A DNA stretch of 64,000 bases, from assembly GCF_003001935.1 (NCBI RefSeq), contig NZ_PVNG01000001.1, positions 372,001 through 436,000 on the forward strand, given 5' to 3'. Below, piece by piece: positions 1-7,638 of this stretch (its first letter is position 1; every line of letters starts with the position of its first letter). The position numbers were made by a program, and so were the translations under genes. The notes beneath the pieces were generated by a model, which was not told the DNA's origin, did not search any database, and saw nothing but the letters and a program-made list of their open reading frames with translations. The DNA comes from Nonomuraea fuscirosea. Lineage in GTDB: Bacteria > Actinomycetota > Actinomycetes > Streptosporangiales > Streptosporangiaceae.

Positions 1-399
1 TTCGCGCTGCTGGCCGGACTGGTCGCCGGCTGCTCCTCAGGGGGCGGCTGGAGCGACTACGTCGCAGCAGGCAAGAACCAGCCCCCCAACCCCGCCCCGC
101 TCACGGTCGAGCAGATCTCCGAGAAGGTCGGCTGCAAGCCGAAGATGCAGGTCGACGCCGACGAGGTCCGTACGGCGTACTGCAAGACCCAGGACGGTGA
201 GTTCTTCGTCAACACGTTCAAGACGGAGAAGCTCAAGGACGAGTGGATGGACCGGGCCCCCGAGTACAACCCCCATCTGGTCGGACCCAAGTGGACCGTG
301 CTGGGGCCGTTGAAGGTGCTTGAGACGATCAGGGGACCGCTCAACGGCGACCTGCACCTGACCGACCACCGGGTCTCCAAGACGCCTGCGCCCAAATAG
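1..399 (+). CDS. Putative lipoprotein, 5' end missing
   Basis: The frame is open from base 1, so the start and part of the signal peptide lie outside the window. The visible beginning is the end of a lipoprotein signal with lipobox LVAGC, then a Ser/Gly-rich linker and a roughly 100-residue globular domain with two cysteines (VGCKP and AYCKT) and the motifs EYNPHLVG and GDLHLTDHR. The mature protein should be anchored on the outer face of the membrane. I do not recognise the family and cannot give a function. The next gene is a clear paralogue, so this is a tandem duplication. Confidence 0.75.
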   Translation, partial: FALLAGLVAGCSSGGGWSDYVAAGKNQPPNPAPLTVEQISEKVGCKPKMQVDADEVRTAYCKTQDGEFFVNTFKTEKLKDEWMDRAPEYNPHLVGPKWTVLGPLKVLETIRGPLNGDLHLTDHRVSKTPAPK

Positions 400-450
400 C
401 CGGACGGTATGAGTCTGAACCGAGGTAGGAAGGGCCGCGTACCCCCGCAC

Positions 451-870
451 ATGACGACAATCCCCCGCCTGACCGCTGTCGCGCTGCTGGCGGCGCTGGT
501 CGCCGGCTGCTCCTCGGGGAGCGGCGGCGGCTACGTCGCGTCCGCCGGCAAGCTGGCCGGCGCCGCGCCGCTCACGGTCGAGCAGATCTCCGCCAAGGTC
601 GGCTGCACGCCTCGCATGCAGGTCGACGCCGCCGAGATCCGCACGGGCTTCTGCCGCACACCGGACGGCGAGTTCTTCGTCACGACGTTCGCCAGCCAGA
701 CCGGCAAGGACGCCTGGATGGACGCCGCTCCCGAGTACAACCCGCACCTGGTGGGCAACCTCTGGACGGTCCTGTCCAGCCGCAAGGTGCTCGACCTGCT
801 CAAGGAACGGCTCGGCGGCGACCTGCACCTCACCGACCACCGCACCAAGCAGATGAAGGTCGTCGGCTGA
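451..870 (+). CDS. Putative lipoprotein, paralogue of the preceding gene
   Basis: This 139-residue protein has a short signal peptide (MTTIPRLTAVALLAA), lipobox LVAGC and a domain nearly collinear with the preceding gene: LTVEQIS-KVGC, MQVDA-E-RT, DGEFFV-TF, EYNPHLVG and GDLHLTDH are all shared. The two conserved cysteines are kept and could form a disulfide. I chose the ATG at 451 because it directly starts the signal peptide. An upstream in-frame ATG at 409 would add 14 charged residues before it and fits a lipoprotein less well. The function is unknown. The two copies are 51 bases apart and may be co-transcribed. Confidence 0.8.
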   Translation: MTTIPRLTAVALLAALVAGCSSGSGGGYVASAGKLAGAAPLTVEQISAKVGCTPRMQVDAAEIRTGFCRTPDGEFFVTTFASQTGKDAWMDAAPEYNPHLVGNLWTVLSSRKVLDLLKERLGGDLHLTDHRTKQMKVVG

Positions 871-879
871 CGCACGCCT

Positions 880-908
880 CCGGCCACCGGCCGTGAAACG
901 GTGGCCGG
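880..908 (+). terminator. Hairpin after the lipoprotein pair
   Basis: A perfect 10-bp stem (CCGGCCACCG at 880-889 with CGGTGGCCGG at 899-908) and a 9-base loop lies 10 bases after the lipoprotein stop codon. There is no T-run, as is common for actinobacterial hairpins. A second, weaker inverted repeat (CCGCACCC at 922-929 with GGGTGCGG at 948-955) overlaps the end of the convergent LacI gene. Confidence 0.55.
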
Positions 909-938
909 CGCGTCTCCCGAACCGCACCCGATCCCCGC

Positions 939-2087
939 TCAGGGGCGGGGTGCGGCCGTGGAGGCTCTGACGACCAGCTCGTGCCGGGTACGGCGGCGGC
1001 GCGGGCGGGTGGCGGGCGGCTTGAGCACCAGTTCCAGGGCCTGCCTGCCCATGCCGACCATGGGCAGTCTGACCGTGGTCAGCGCCGGATAGACGTCCCT
1101 GGCCACCGGCACGTCGTCGAACCCGGCCACCGAGATCTCCTCCGGCACCCGCCGCCCGTGGTTGAGCAGCCACGACAGCGCCCCCACCGCCATCGGGTCG
1201 TTGAGCGCGACCACCGCCGTCAGCTCCGGATGGGCGCGTACCAGCCGGGCCGTGGCCGCCGCGCCGCCCTCGCGGGTGAAGTCCCCGTGCACGACCGGCA
1301 CCGACGCCCAGTCGAGCCCGGCCGCCCCGTACGCGGTGCGCAGCCCGGCCAGCCGGTCCTCGACGGTGGTCAGGTTGGCCGGGCCGCCGAGCACGCCGAG
1401 CCGGCGGTGACCCAGGTCGAGCAGGTGGCGCATGAGGGTCGCGCCGCCGGCGGCGTTGTCGGGCAGCACCGCGTCCACCGGCAGGTGGTGCCGGCCGATC
1501 ACCGCGACGCGCCCGCCCGCCGCGGTGAACGAGCGCAGCTCGGCCGCGATGTCGGTCTCGGTGCGCGCGTCCACGTAGCCCGAGCCGGCCAGCACGATCG
1601 AGGTCACCCGGTGCGCCCGCAGCGCGCGGATCCTGGCCAGCTCGGCGCGCGGGTCGCGCTCGGTCTGGCTGATCAGCGCCAGGTAGCCGCGGCTGTCCGT
1701 CTCACGCAGCACGCCCCGCGCGATCTCGCCGAAGTAAGGGTCGCCCACGTCGTGCACGACCAGCCCGACCATGGACGCCTGCCCGCCGGCCAGCGCCCGC
1801 GCGTGGCTGTTGGGCACGTACCCCACCTGAGCGGCGATGGCCCGCACGTGCGCGGCGACCCGGGGGCTCACCCCGGCGCTGCCGGTCATCGCCCGCGAGG
1901 CGGTGGCCAGCGACACCCCGGCCGCCCTGGCCACGTCGATCAGGCGCGGCGGGCCGGACGGCTCGCCGGGAGGAGCGCCGGGAGGAGCGCCGGGAGGAGC
2001 GCCGGCCAGGGTGCCCGCGCGGGTGTCGGGAAGGGCGCCAGGTGGGGCGCTGGGTGGGGAAGGCCGCGGGGAGGGGCGTTCTGCCAT
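939..2087 (-). CDS. LacI-family transcriptional regulator
   Basis: This 382-residue protein has the LacI helix-turn-helix and hinge at about residues 48-100 (LIDVARAAGVSLATASRAM, then GYVPNSHARAL). A periplasmic-binding-protein-like effector domain follows (GLVVHDVGDPYFGEIARG, DNAAGG, LGHRRLGVLGGP, VVALNDPMAVGAL, SVAGFDDVPVARDVYPALTTV). It should bind a palindromic operator as a dimer and release it on binding a small ligand. The ATG at 2087 gives an unusual 47-residue Pro/Gly/Ala-rich tail before the DNA-binding domain, partly made by a 12-nt tandem repeat. I see no alternative start close to the HTH. It is divergent from the importer genes and the shared intergenic region carries LacI-type palindromes, so it very probably controls them. 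Confidence 0.9.
   Translation of the reverse strand: MAERPSPRPSPPSAPPGALPDTRAGTLAGAPPGAPPGAPPGEPSGPPRLIDVARAAGVSLATASRAMTGSAGVSPRVAAHVRAIAAQVGYVPNSHARALAGGQASMVGLVVHDVGDPYFGEIARGVLRETDSRGYLALISQTERDPRAELARIRALRAHRVTSIVLAGSGYVDARTETDIAAELRSFTAAGGRVAVIGRHHLPVDAVLPDNAAGGATLMRHLLDLGHRRLGVLGGPANLTTVEDRLAGLRTAYGAAGLDWASVPVVHGDFTREGGAAATARLVRAHPELTAVVALNDPMAVGALSWLLNHGRRVPEEISVAGFDDVPVARDVYPALTTVRLPMVGMGRQALELVLKPPATRPRRRRTRHELVVRASTAAPRP
1968..2003. repeat. 12-nt tandem repeat, three perfect copies
   Basis: GGGAGGAGCGCC occurs three times head to tail (1968-1979, 1980-1991, 1992-2003). It lies inside the LacI gene and encodes the Gly-Ala-Pro-Pro repeats of the N-terminal tail. The unit length is a multiple of three, so copy-number change would keep the frame. 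Confidence 0.85.
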
Positions 2088-2134
2088 GCGGTGCGTACCC
2101 CCTTGTATGGGGCGAAATCCCGTGTAATCGTAAC

Positions 2135-2160
2135 CGAAAGCGCTTACGAAAGCGCTTTCG
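2135..2160. promoter_or_regulatory. Double LacI-type operator
   Basis: A perfect 14-bp palindrome CGAAAGCGCTTTCG lies at 2147-2160. It is directly preceded by an almost perfect copy, CGAAAGCGCTTACG, at 2135-2148, and the two share the central CG. The GCGCTT-type core with a central CG is typical of LacI-family operators. The sites lie 29 bases upstream of the importer's first start codon and 48 bases upstream of the divergent LacI start. A weak upstream promoter can be imagined (TTGTAT at 2103 and TAATCG at 2125). Bound regulator would sit over the transcription start. Confidence 0.75.
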
Positions 2161-2188
2161 CTCGCCTCTTCTGACGGGGGTCTCCTCG

Positions 2189-3418
2189 ATGGCAAGAGTA
2201 AGCAAGGGCCTGGCGATCATCTCCCTCTGCGCACTGGCGCTCACCGCCTGCGCGAAGACCGACGAACCCGGCGCGGCGCCGTCGCCCGGACAGCAGCGGG
2301 GGCCGGTGCGGATCGGCGTCTCCTTACCGCTCACCGGCGACTTCTCCGAGCCGGGCAAGGGCATCCAGGAGGGTTACCAGGTCTGGGCCGACCGGGTGAA
2401 CGCCAAGGGCGGCCTGCTCGGCAGGAAGGTCGAGCTGATCTTCCGCGACGACGCCTCCGACCCCAACCGGGTCAGCTCCGACTACGAGTCGCTCATCACC
2501 CAGGACAAGGTGGACCTGGTCTTCGGGCCGTTCTCCTCGCGCCTGGTCATCCCGGCGGCGAAGGTCGCCGAGTCGTACGGGATGCTCTTCGTGGAGCCGG
2601 CCGGCGCCGCCGCCGAGGTCTTCGAGCAGGGCTTCAAGCGGCTCTTCTACGCCGCCCCCGCCATCGCCGGCGACCACTACGACTACCTGTCCGACTACCT
2701 CACCCAGTTGCCCGCCGACCAGCGGCCGAAGACGGCGGCGTACGCCAGCCTGGACGACCCCTTCGCCCAGGGCACCGCGTACGGGCTGCGCGACAAGCTG
2801 GCCGCGGCCGGGATCAAGACCGTCGTGGACGAGGTCTACCCGCCGGAGACCACCGACTTCGCCCCCATCGCCGCCAAGATCGCGGCTGCCAAGCCCGACC
2901 TGGTCGTGGGCGGCACGCAGTTCGAGGACTCGGTCGGCCTCGTGCGGGCGCTGCAGGAGCTCAAGGTGCAGCCGAAGCTGGCGGCCTTCTCGACCGGGCC
3001 GACGCTGGCGGAGTTTCCCGCCGCGGTGAAGGGGGCGGCCGAGCACGTCATCTCGCCCGTCGGCTGGTCGGCCACCGCCACGTTCACCGGCAACCAGGAC
3101 CTGGTCAAGCGGTACAAGGAGATGTTCGGCGGCGACGCCAACGAGGACGCGGCCAACGGCTACACCGTCGGCCAGATCGTCGAGGCGGCCGTGGCCGCGG
3201 CCCAGTGCGCGGACCCGTCCAAGGAGTGCCAGGACAAACTGACCGCGCACATCGGGCAGGCCACGTTCGACACCGTCGTGGGGCCGCTGTCGTTCGACGA
3301 CAAGGGCCGGCCCGAACAGGCGCACATGATCCAGCAGTACGTGAACGGCAAGGTCGAGATCGTGCTGCCCGAGCAGGCCAAGACCGCCGGCATCGTCTAC
3401 CCGAAGAAGCCGTGGTGA
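2189..3418 (+). CDS. Branched-chain-type ABC importer, substrate-binding lipoprotein
   Basis: This 409-residue protein has a signal peptide and lipobox LTAC (Cys21). A type I periplasmic-binding fold of the Leu/Ile/Val-binding (HAAT) family follows: RIGVSLPLTGDFSEPGKGIQEGYQVW, GLLGRKVELIFRDDASDP, VFGPFSS, TTDFAPIAAKIAAAKPDLVVGG. It captures the substrate outside the membrane for the permeases encoded next. I chose the ATG at 2189 because it begins the signal peptide. The longer frame from 2042 has no supporting leader. The stop overlaps the following GTG. The substrate is not readable from sequence, and control by a LacI regulator suggests it may not be an amino acid. Confidence 0.88.
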   Translation: MARVSKGLAIISLCALALTACAKTDEPGAAPSPGQQRGPVRIGVSLPLTGDFSEPGKGIQEGYQVWADRVNAKGGLLGRKVELIFRDDASDPNRVSSDYESLITQDKVDLVFGPFSSRLVIPAAKVAESYGMLFVEPAGAAAEVFEQGFKRLFYAAPAIAGDHYDYLSDYLTQLPADQRPKTAAYASLDDPFAQGTAYGLRDKLAAAGIKTVVDEVYPPETTDFAPIAAKIAAAKPDLVVGGTQFEDSVGLVRALQELKVQPKLAAFSTGPTLAEFPAAVKGAAEHVISPVGWSATATFTGNQDLVKRYKEMFGGDANEDAANGYTVGQIVEAAVAAAQCADPSKECQDKLTAHIGQATFDTVVGPLSFDDKGRPEQAHMIQQYVNGKVEIVLPEQAKTAGIVYPKKPW

Positions 3419-4293
3419 GCCTGCTCGCGCAGGGCCTGGCCCTGGGCGTGCTGACCGGCGGCCTGTACGCGCTGCTCGCCTCCGGCCTGTCGCTGTACTT
3501 CGGCGTGATGCGGGTGGTCATGGTGGCGCACCCGGCGTTCCTCTTCCTGGCCGCCTACCTGACCTACACCGCGCACACCGTGTTCGGCGTGGACCCGTTC
3601 CTGGCGCTGCCGGTGACCGTGCCGCTGTTCTTCGCGCTGGGCGTGGCGGTGCAGCGGCTGCTCATCGCCCGGCTGGCGCCGGAGAACGTGGCGATGATGT
3701 CGGTGCTGCTGACCTTCGGGCTGGCGCTGACCATCGAGGGTCTGCTCGGCACGTTCTACACCGGCTCGTACAAGTCGATCAGCATGGACTACGCCACCCG
3801 GTCGCTCACCGTGGCCGGCGTGCACCTCCCGTACGACAAGATCATCGCCTTCCTCGTGGCCGCGCTCACCCTCGGCGTGCTGTTCGCGGTGCTGGTCAAA
3901 AGCAGGTTCGGGCAGGCACTGCGGGCCACGATCCAGCACCGCGAGGCGGCCAGGCTGGTCGGGATCCCGACCGAGCGCGTGGCCGGCCACGGCTTCGGCG
4001 TGGGCCTGGCCACGGCCGCCGCAGGCGGCACGGTGCTGGCGCTGATCACGCCGTTCTTCCCCGCCTCCCACTGGGTGTGGATCGGCAAGCTCATGGCCGT
4101 CATCGTGGTCGGCGGCCTGGGCAGCGTGACCGGAGCCGCCCTCGCGGCCGTGCTCCTCGGGGTCGTCGAGGGCGTCGTGCTGGTGACCGTGGACGCGACC
4201 TGGGCCACCATGATGTTCTACGTCTTCCTCTTCCTGGCCCTGCTCGTCCGCCCCCAGGGGTTCTTCGGAGGCCGGCTTGCGCACCGTTTCTAG
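3415..4293 (+). CDS. Branched-chain-type ABC importer, LivH-like permease
   Basis: This 292-residue integral membrane protein has about eight hydrophobic segments. It shows the LivH pattern: an N-terminal GVLTGGLYALLASGLSL segment, the cytoplasmic coupling region RFGQALRATIQHREAARLVGI that contacts the ATPases, and VIVVGGLGSVTGAALAAVLLG near the C-terminus. It starts at GTG 3415, overlapping the binding-protein stop (GTGA), which implies translational coupling. It pairs with the next gene to form the channel. Confidence 0.88.
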   Translation: MSLLAQGLALGVLTGGLYALLASGLSLYFGVMRVVMVAHPAFLFLAAYLTYTAHTVFGVDPFLALPVTVPLFFALGVAVQRLLIARLAPENVAMMSVLLTFGLALTIEGLLGTFYTGSYKSISMDYATRSLTVAGVHLPYDKIIAFLVAALTLGVLFAVLVKSRFGQALRATIQHREAARLVGIPTERVAGHGFGVGLATAAAGGTVLALITPFFPASHWVWIGKLMAVIVVGGLGSVTGAALAAVLLGVVEGVVLVTVDATWATMMFYVFLFLALLVRPQGFFGGRLAHRF

Positions 4294-5266
4294 AGGACTG
4301 CCGCTGCTGGCGGGCGCGCTCGCGATCGCCTACCCGTGGCTGGTGCCCAACTACTACCTGGTGTACGCGGGCGCGCTGACTGTCATGTACGCCGCCATGT
4401 CCACCTCCTGGAACCTGCTCGGCGGCTTCACCGGCTACGTCTCGCTCGGCCACTCGGCCTTCTTCGGGCTGGGCGCGTACGGCACCGGGCTGCTGGTCGT
4501 GCGCCTGGACGTGCCCTGGCTCGTCGCCCTGCCGGTCTCGGCGCTGCTGGTCACGCTGTTCGCGGCCGGCGTCGGCATCGCCGCCGTGCGCGTGCGCGGC
4601 GCCTCGTTCGTGATCGTCTCCATCGCGCTCGTGTCGATGATGAACCTCGTCGTGCAGGGCTGGCGCTCGCTGACCGGCGGCTCCACCGGTCTCCAGGTGC
4701 CCTCGCCCTTCCCCGGGCTGCACAGGGGCCAGACCCATCTGGTGTTCTTCTATCTGTTCCTGGTGCTGCTCGGGGTCGCGCTGCTGGCCTGGTGGCAGAT
4801 CTCCCGCTCCCGCTTCGGCGCGGGGCTGCGGGCCATCAGGGAGGACGAGGACAAGGCCGAGTCGCTGGGGGTGCCGACGGCGGCGTACAAGGTGGCGGCC
4901 TTCGCCCTGTCCGCCCTGTTCGTCGCGCTGGCCGGCGGCCTGTACGCGCTCTGGTTCGGCAGCCTCGACCCGATCTTCGTCTTCTCCATCCTGATCGGCT
5001 CGTCCATGGTGCTCATGAGCCTGCTCGGCGGCGTCAGGCACCTGCTCGGGCCGCTGCTCGGCGCGCTCATCGTGGCCCCGGCGGGGGAGTACTTCCTGAT
5101 CGCGCTGGGTGAGACGCAGATCCACCTGACCGCGACGGGGCTGGTGCTCGTGCTGGTCGTGCTGTTCATGCCGGAGGGGATCCTGGCCAGGTTCGCCAGG
5201 CGGCGGGCGGGTCCGTCCATCCCCGACGAGAGCGCCGACCAGCGGCTGCAGGGGGTGTCCTCATGA
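4277..5266 (+). CDS. Branched-chain-type ABC importer, LivM-like permease
   Basis: This 329-residue membrane protein has LivM hallmarks: MYAAMSTSWNLLGGFTGYVSLGHSAFFGLGAY near the N-terminus, the coupling motif SRSRFGAGLRAIREDEDKAESLGV, and LLGGVRHLLGPLLGALIV. It is the partner permease of the preceding LivH. The best start is TTG at 4277, 17 bases inside the upstream gene. A later start would cut into the first membrane helix. Its TGA overlaps the ATG of the ATPase gene. Confidence 0.87.
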   Translation: MRTVSRGLPLLAGALAIAYPWLVPNYYLVYAGALTVMYAAMSTSWNLLGGFTGYVSLGHSAFFGLGAYGTGLLVVRLDVPWLVALPVSALLVTLFAAGVGIAAVRVRGASFVIVSIALVSMMNLVVQGWRSLTGGSTGLQVPSPFPGLHRGQTHLVFFYLFLVLLGVALLAWWQISRSRFGAGLRAIREDEDKAESLGVPTAAYKVAAFALSALFVALAGGLYALWFGSLDPIFVFSILIGSSMVLMSLLGGVRHLLGPLLGALIVAPAGEYFLIALGETQIHLTATGLVLVLVVLFMPEGILARFARRRAGPSIPDESADQRLQGVSS

Positions 5267-5994
5267 GCTCGCTGCGGACGGAGGGGCTGACGAAGTCGTT
5301 CGGCGGCGTGCTGGCCGTGGACGGCGTCACCGTCGAGCTGCGCGACGGCGCGATCAACGGCCTGATCGGGCCGAACGGCTCGGGCAAGACGACGTTCTTC
5401 AACATCGTCACCGGCATGATCAGGCCGGACGCCGGCCGGGTGCTCTACCGCGACAGGGAGATCACCCGGCACGCGCCGCACCGGATCGCGCACGCCGGCA
5501 TCGGCCGCACCTTCCAGCTCTGCCGCGTCTTCCCCCGCCTGACCGTGCTGGAGAACATGCTGGTCGCGGTCCGCCGCACCCGGCTGCGCGAGCTGATGGC
5601 CGGGCTGCGCGACGCGGGCGAGACCGAACGGGCCCGCCACTGGCTGCGCCGCATGGGCATCGAGCACCTGGAGGAGGCCGAGGCCCGCGACCTGTCCTAC
5701 GGCCAGCAGAAACTACTCGAACTGGCCGCCGTCCTCATGGCCGAGCCGGACCTGGTGCTGCTCGACGAGCCCGCGGGCGGGGTCAACCCGGCGCTGATCG
5801 ACCGGATCACCGGCCTCGTCCGCGACCTCAACGCGGAGGGCCGCACCTTCCTGGTCGTCGAGCACAACATGGACATGGTGATGGGCATGTGCGACCACGT
5901 GATCGTCTTCGACCGCGGCGCGCCCATCGCCGAGGGGCCGCCGTCGGCGGTGCGGGAGGATCCGCGGGTGCTGGAGGCGTATCTCGGTGTCTGA
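5263..5994 (+). CDS. Branched-chain-type ABC importer, LivG-like ATPase
   Basis: This 243-residue ABC ATPase has Walker A GPNGSGKTT, Q-loop region GIGRTFQ, signature LSYGQQKLLELA, Walker B LVLLDEPAGG and switch histidine in VVEHNMD. The signature is the LSYGQ form usual in LivG proteins, and the C-terminal VLEAYLGV is also typical. It powers import through the LivH/LivM channel together with the next ATPase. The start overlaps the permease stop (ATGA). Confidence 0.9.
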   Translation: MSSLRTEGLTKSFGGVLAVDGVTVELRDGAINGLIGPNGSGKTTFFNIVTGMIRPDAGRVLYRDREITRHAPHRIAHAGIGRTFQLCRVFPRLTVLENMLVAVRRTRLRELMAGLRDAGETERARHWLRRMGIEHLEEAEARDLSYGQQKLLELAAVLMAEPDLVLLDEPAGGVNPALIDRITGLVRDLNAEGRTFLVVEHNMDMVMGMCDHVIVFDRGAPIAEGPPSAVREDPRVLEAYLGV

Positions 5995-6718
5995 GACGGT
6001 GCTGTCTTTGGAGGACGTGGTGGCCGGGTACGGCAGGGCCGCGCCCGTGCTGCGCGGCCTGACCGTGACCGTGCGCGCCGGGGAGGTCGTCTGCCTGGTC
6101 GGCCCCAACGGCGCGGGCAAGTCCACCGCGCTCAAGGTGGCCAGCGGCCTGCTCGCGCCCAGGTCGGGCCGGGTGCTGCTGGCCGGGCGGGACGTGACGG
6201 GCGTGTCGCCGCAGCGGCTGCTCGGGCTCGGCCTGGCCCACGTGCTGCAGGGGCACAGCGTGTTCCGCGAGATGACGGTGGCCGAGAACGTGCGGCTCGG
6301 CGGCTTCACCGTCCGCGACCAGGCCCGGCTGAAGGAGCGGATCGAGGTGGTCAAGGACCTGTTCCCCGTGGTGCGCGAACGGTGGGGCAGCATGGCGGGT
6401 CTGCTGTCCGGCGGGCAGCAGAAGCAGGTCGAGTTCGCCCGCGCGCTGATGCTGGAGCCGTCCGTGGTGCTGCTCGACGAGCCCTCGATGGGCCTCGACC
6501 CGCGCAACACGCAGGTGGTCTTCGACCAGATCGACCTCATGCGCAGGACCGGCGTGGCGGTGCTGCTGGTGGAGCAGAACGCGCGCAGGGCCCTGGAGAC
6601 GGCCGACCTCGGCTGCGTGCTGGACCTCGGCCGGGTGCACATCAGCGGCCCGGCCCGCGAACTGGCCGCCGACCCCCGGCTGGGCCGCCTCTACCTGGGC
6701 GGCGCCCCCGCCGGCTGA
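5987..6718 (+). CDS. Branched-chain-type ABC importer, LivF-like ATPase
   Basis: This 243-residue ABC ATPase has Walker A GPNGAGKST, signature LSGGQQKQVEFARAL, Walker B VVLLDEPSMGLDP and switch region VLLVEQNARRAL. The VEQN form is typical of LivF. It starts at GTG 5987, overlapping the LivG stop by eight bases, so all five importer genes are linked by overlaps. A weak 6-bp hairpin (CGCGCC at 6720-6725, GGCGCG at 6736-6741) between this gene and convergent cydB may end the transcript. Confidence 0.9.
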   Translation: MSETVLSLEDVVAGYGRAAPVLRGLTVTVRAGEVVCLVGPNGAGKSTALKVASGLLAPRSGRVLLAGRDVTGVSPQRLLGLGLAHVLQGHSVFREMTVAENVRLGGFTVRDQARLKERIEVVKDLFPVVRERWGSMAGLLSGGQQKQVEFARALMLEPSVVLLDEPSMGLDPRNTQVVFDQIDLMRRTGVAVLLVEQNARRALETADLGCVLDLGRVHISGPARELAADPRLGRLYLGGAPAG

Positions 6719-6748
6719 GCGCGCCGTCCATGCTGGGCGCGTCGTCCG

Positions 6749-7627
6749 TCAGGCGGGCACCTTGATCCGCTTCCTGAACACCCAGTACGTCCACCCCTGG
6801 TAGACCAGGATGAACGGCAGCGTGATCAGCCCGATCCAGGTCAGCATGGTCAGCGTGTACGGGCCGGAGGCCGCCTCGGCCAGGGTGAGCCCCGGCAGCG
6901 GCCGTACCCGCAGCTCCATGAAGACCGCCAGCGTGGTCAGCACGATCGCGCCCGCCGTGGCCGTGAACGCCCAGCCCTCCCTGCGCCGCCAGATCAGCGC
7001 CGTGGCCGCGGCCAGCGCCGCCATCGCGGCGAGGGCGGGAGCCGTGCCCAGGCTCGACAGGGCGAAGACGGCGACCGGGATCGTCACGGCGCCGGCGGCC
7101 AGGGCGACGGTCCTGGCCCGGCGGCGCACCGGGCCCGTGGTGCGCAGCGCCAGGAAGACCGCGCCGTGCAGGGCGCACACGGCCAGCGTGAACGCGCCGC
7201 CGAGCAGGGCCGGGGCGACGCCGCCGAACAGCAGGCTGGCGAAGATCGCGCCCCACAGGAACGCCGGGATCGCGCTGCCCACCACGATGCCGAGGTCGCA
7301 CCAGAGCGGATTCGTCACCTTGCCGCGCCACTCCAGCCCGACGCCGCGCACGATCAGCCCGGCCAGGACCAGCACCACGGGCAGGTAGAAGGTGCTGAAC
7401 AGGCCCGCGTACCAGGCGGGGAAGGCGGCGAACATGGCTCCGACCGCGGTGATCAGCCACACCTCGTTGCCGTCCCACACCGGGCCGATGGTCTCCAGGC
7501 CGGCCCGCTGCTCGGCGGCGTTCCTGCTCACCAGCGGCGCCAGCATGCCGACGCCGAAGTCGAAGCCCTCAAGGACGAAGTAGCCGGTCCAGAGGAAGGC
7601 GATGACGGCGAACCACAACTCGATCAT
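6749..7627 (-). CDS. cydB: Cytochrome bd quinol oxidase subunit II
   Basis: This 292-residue membrane protein has eight or nine hydrophobic helices. It carries the CydB signature FVLEGFDFGVGML near the N-terminus, PVWDGNEVWLI, and a C-terminal YQGWTYWVF segment. With CydA it forms the bd-type terminal oxidase, which oxidises quinol and reduces oxygen without pumping protons, and usually serves at low oxygen or under respiratory stress. It is shorter than the E. coli protein, mainly in the loops, but all helices seem present. It follows cydA by 11 bases containing a GGAG ribosome site. No cydDC genes are in the window. Confidence 0.93.
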   Translation of the reverse strand: MIELWFAVIAFLWTGYFVLEGFDFGVGMLAPLVSRNAAEQRAGLETIGPVWDGNEVWLITAVGAMFAAFPAWYAGLFSTFYLPVVLVLAGLIVRGVGLEWRGKVTNPLWCDLGIVVGSAIPAFLWGAIFASLLFGGVAPALLGGAFTLAVCALHGAVFLALRTTGPVRRRARTVALAAGAVTIPVAVFALSSLGTAPALAAMAALAAATALIWRRREGWAFTATAGAIVLTTLAVFMELRVRPLPGLTLAEAASGPYTLTMLTWIGLITLPFILVYQGWTYWVFRKRIKVPA

Positions 7628-7638
7628 TGGTCAGCTCC

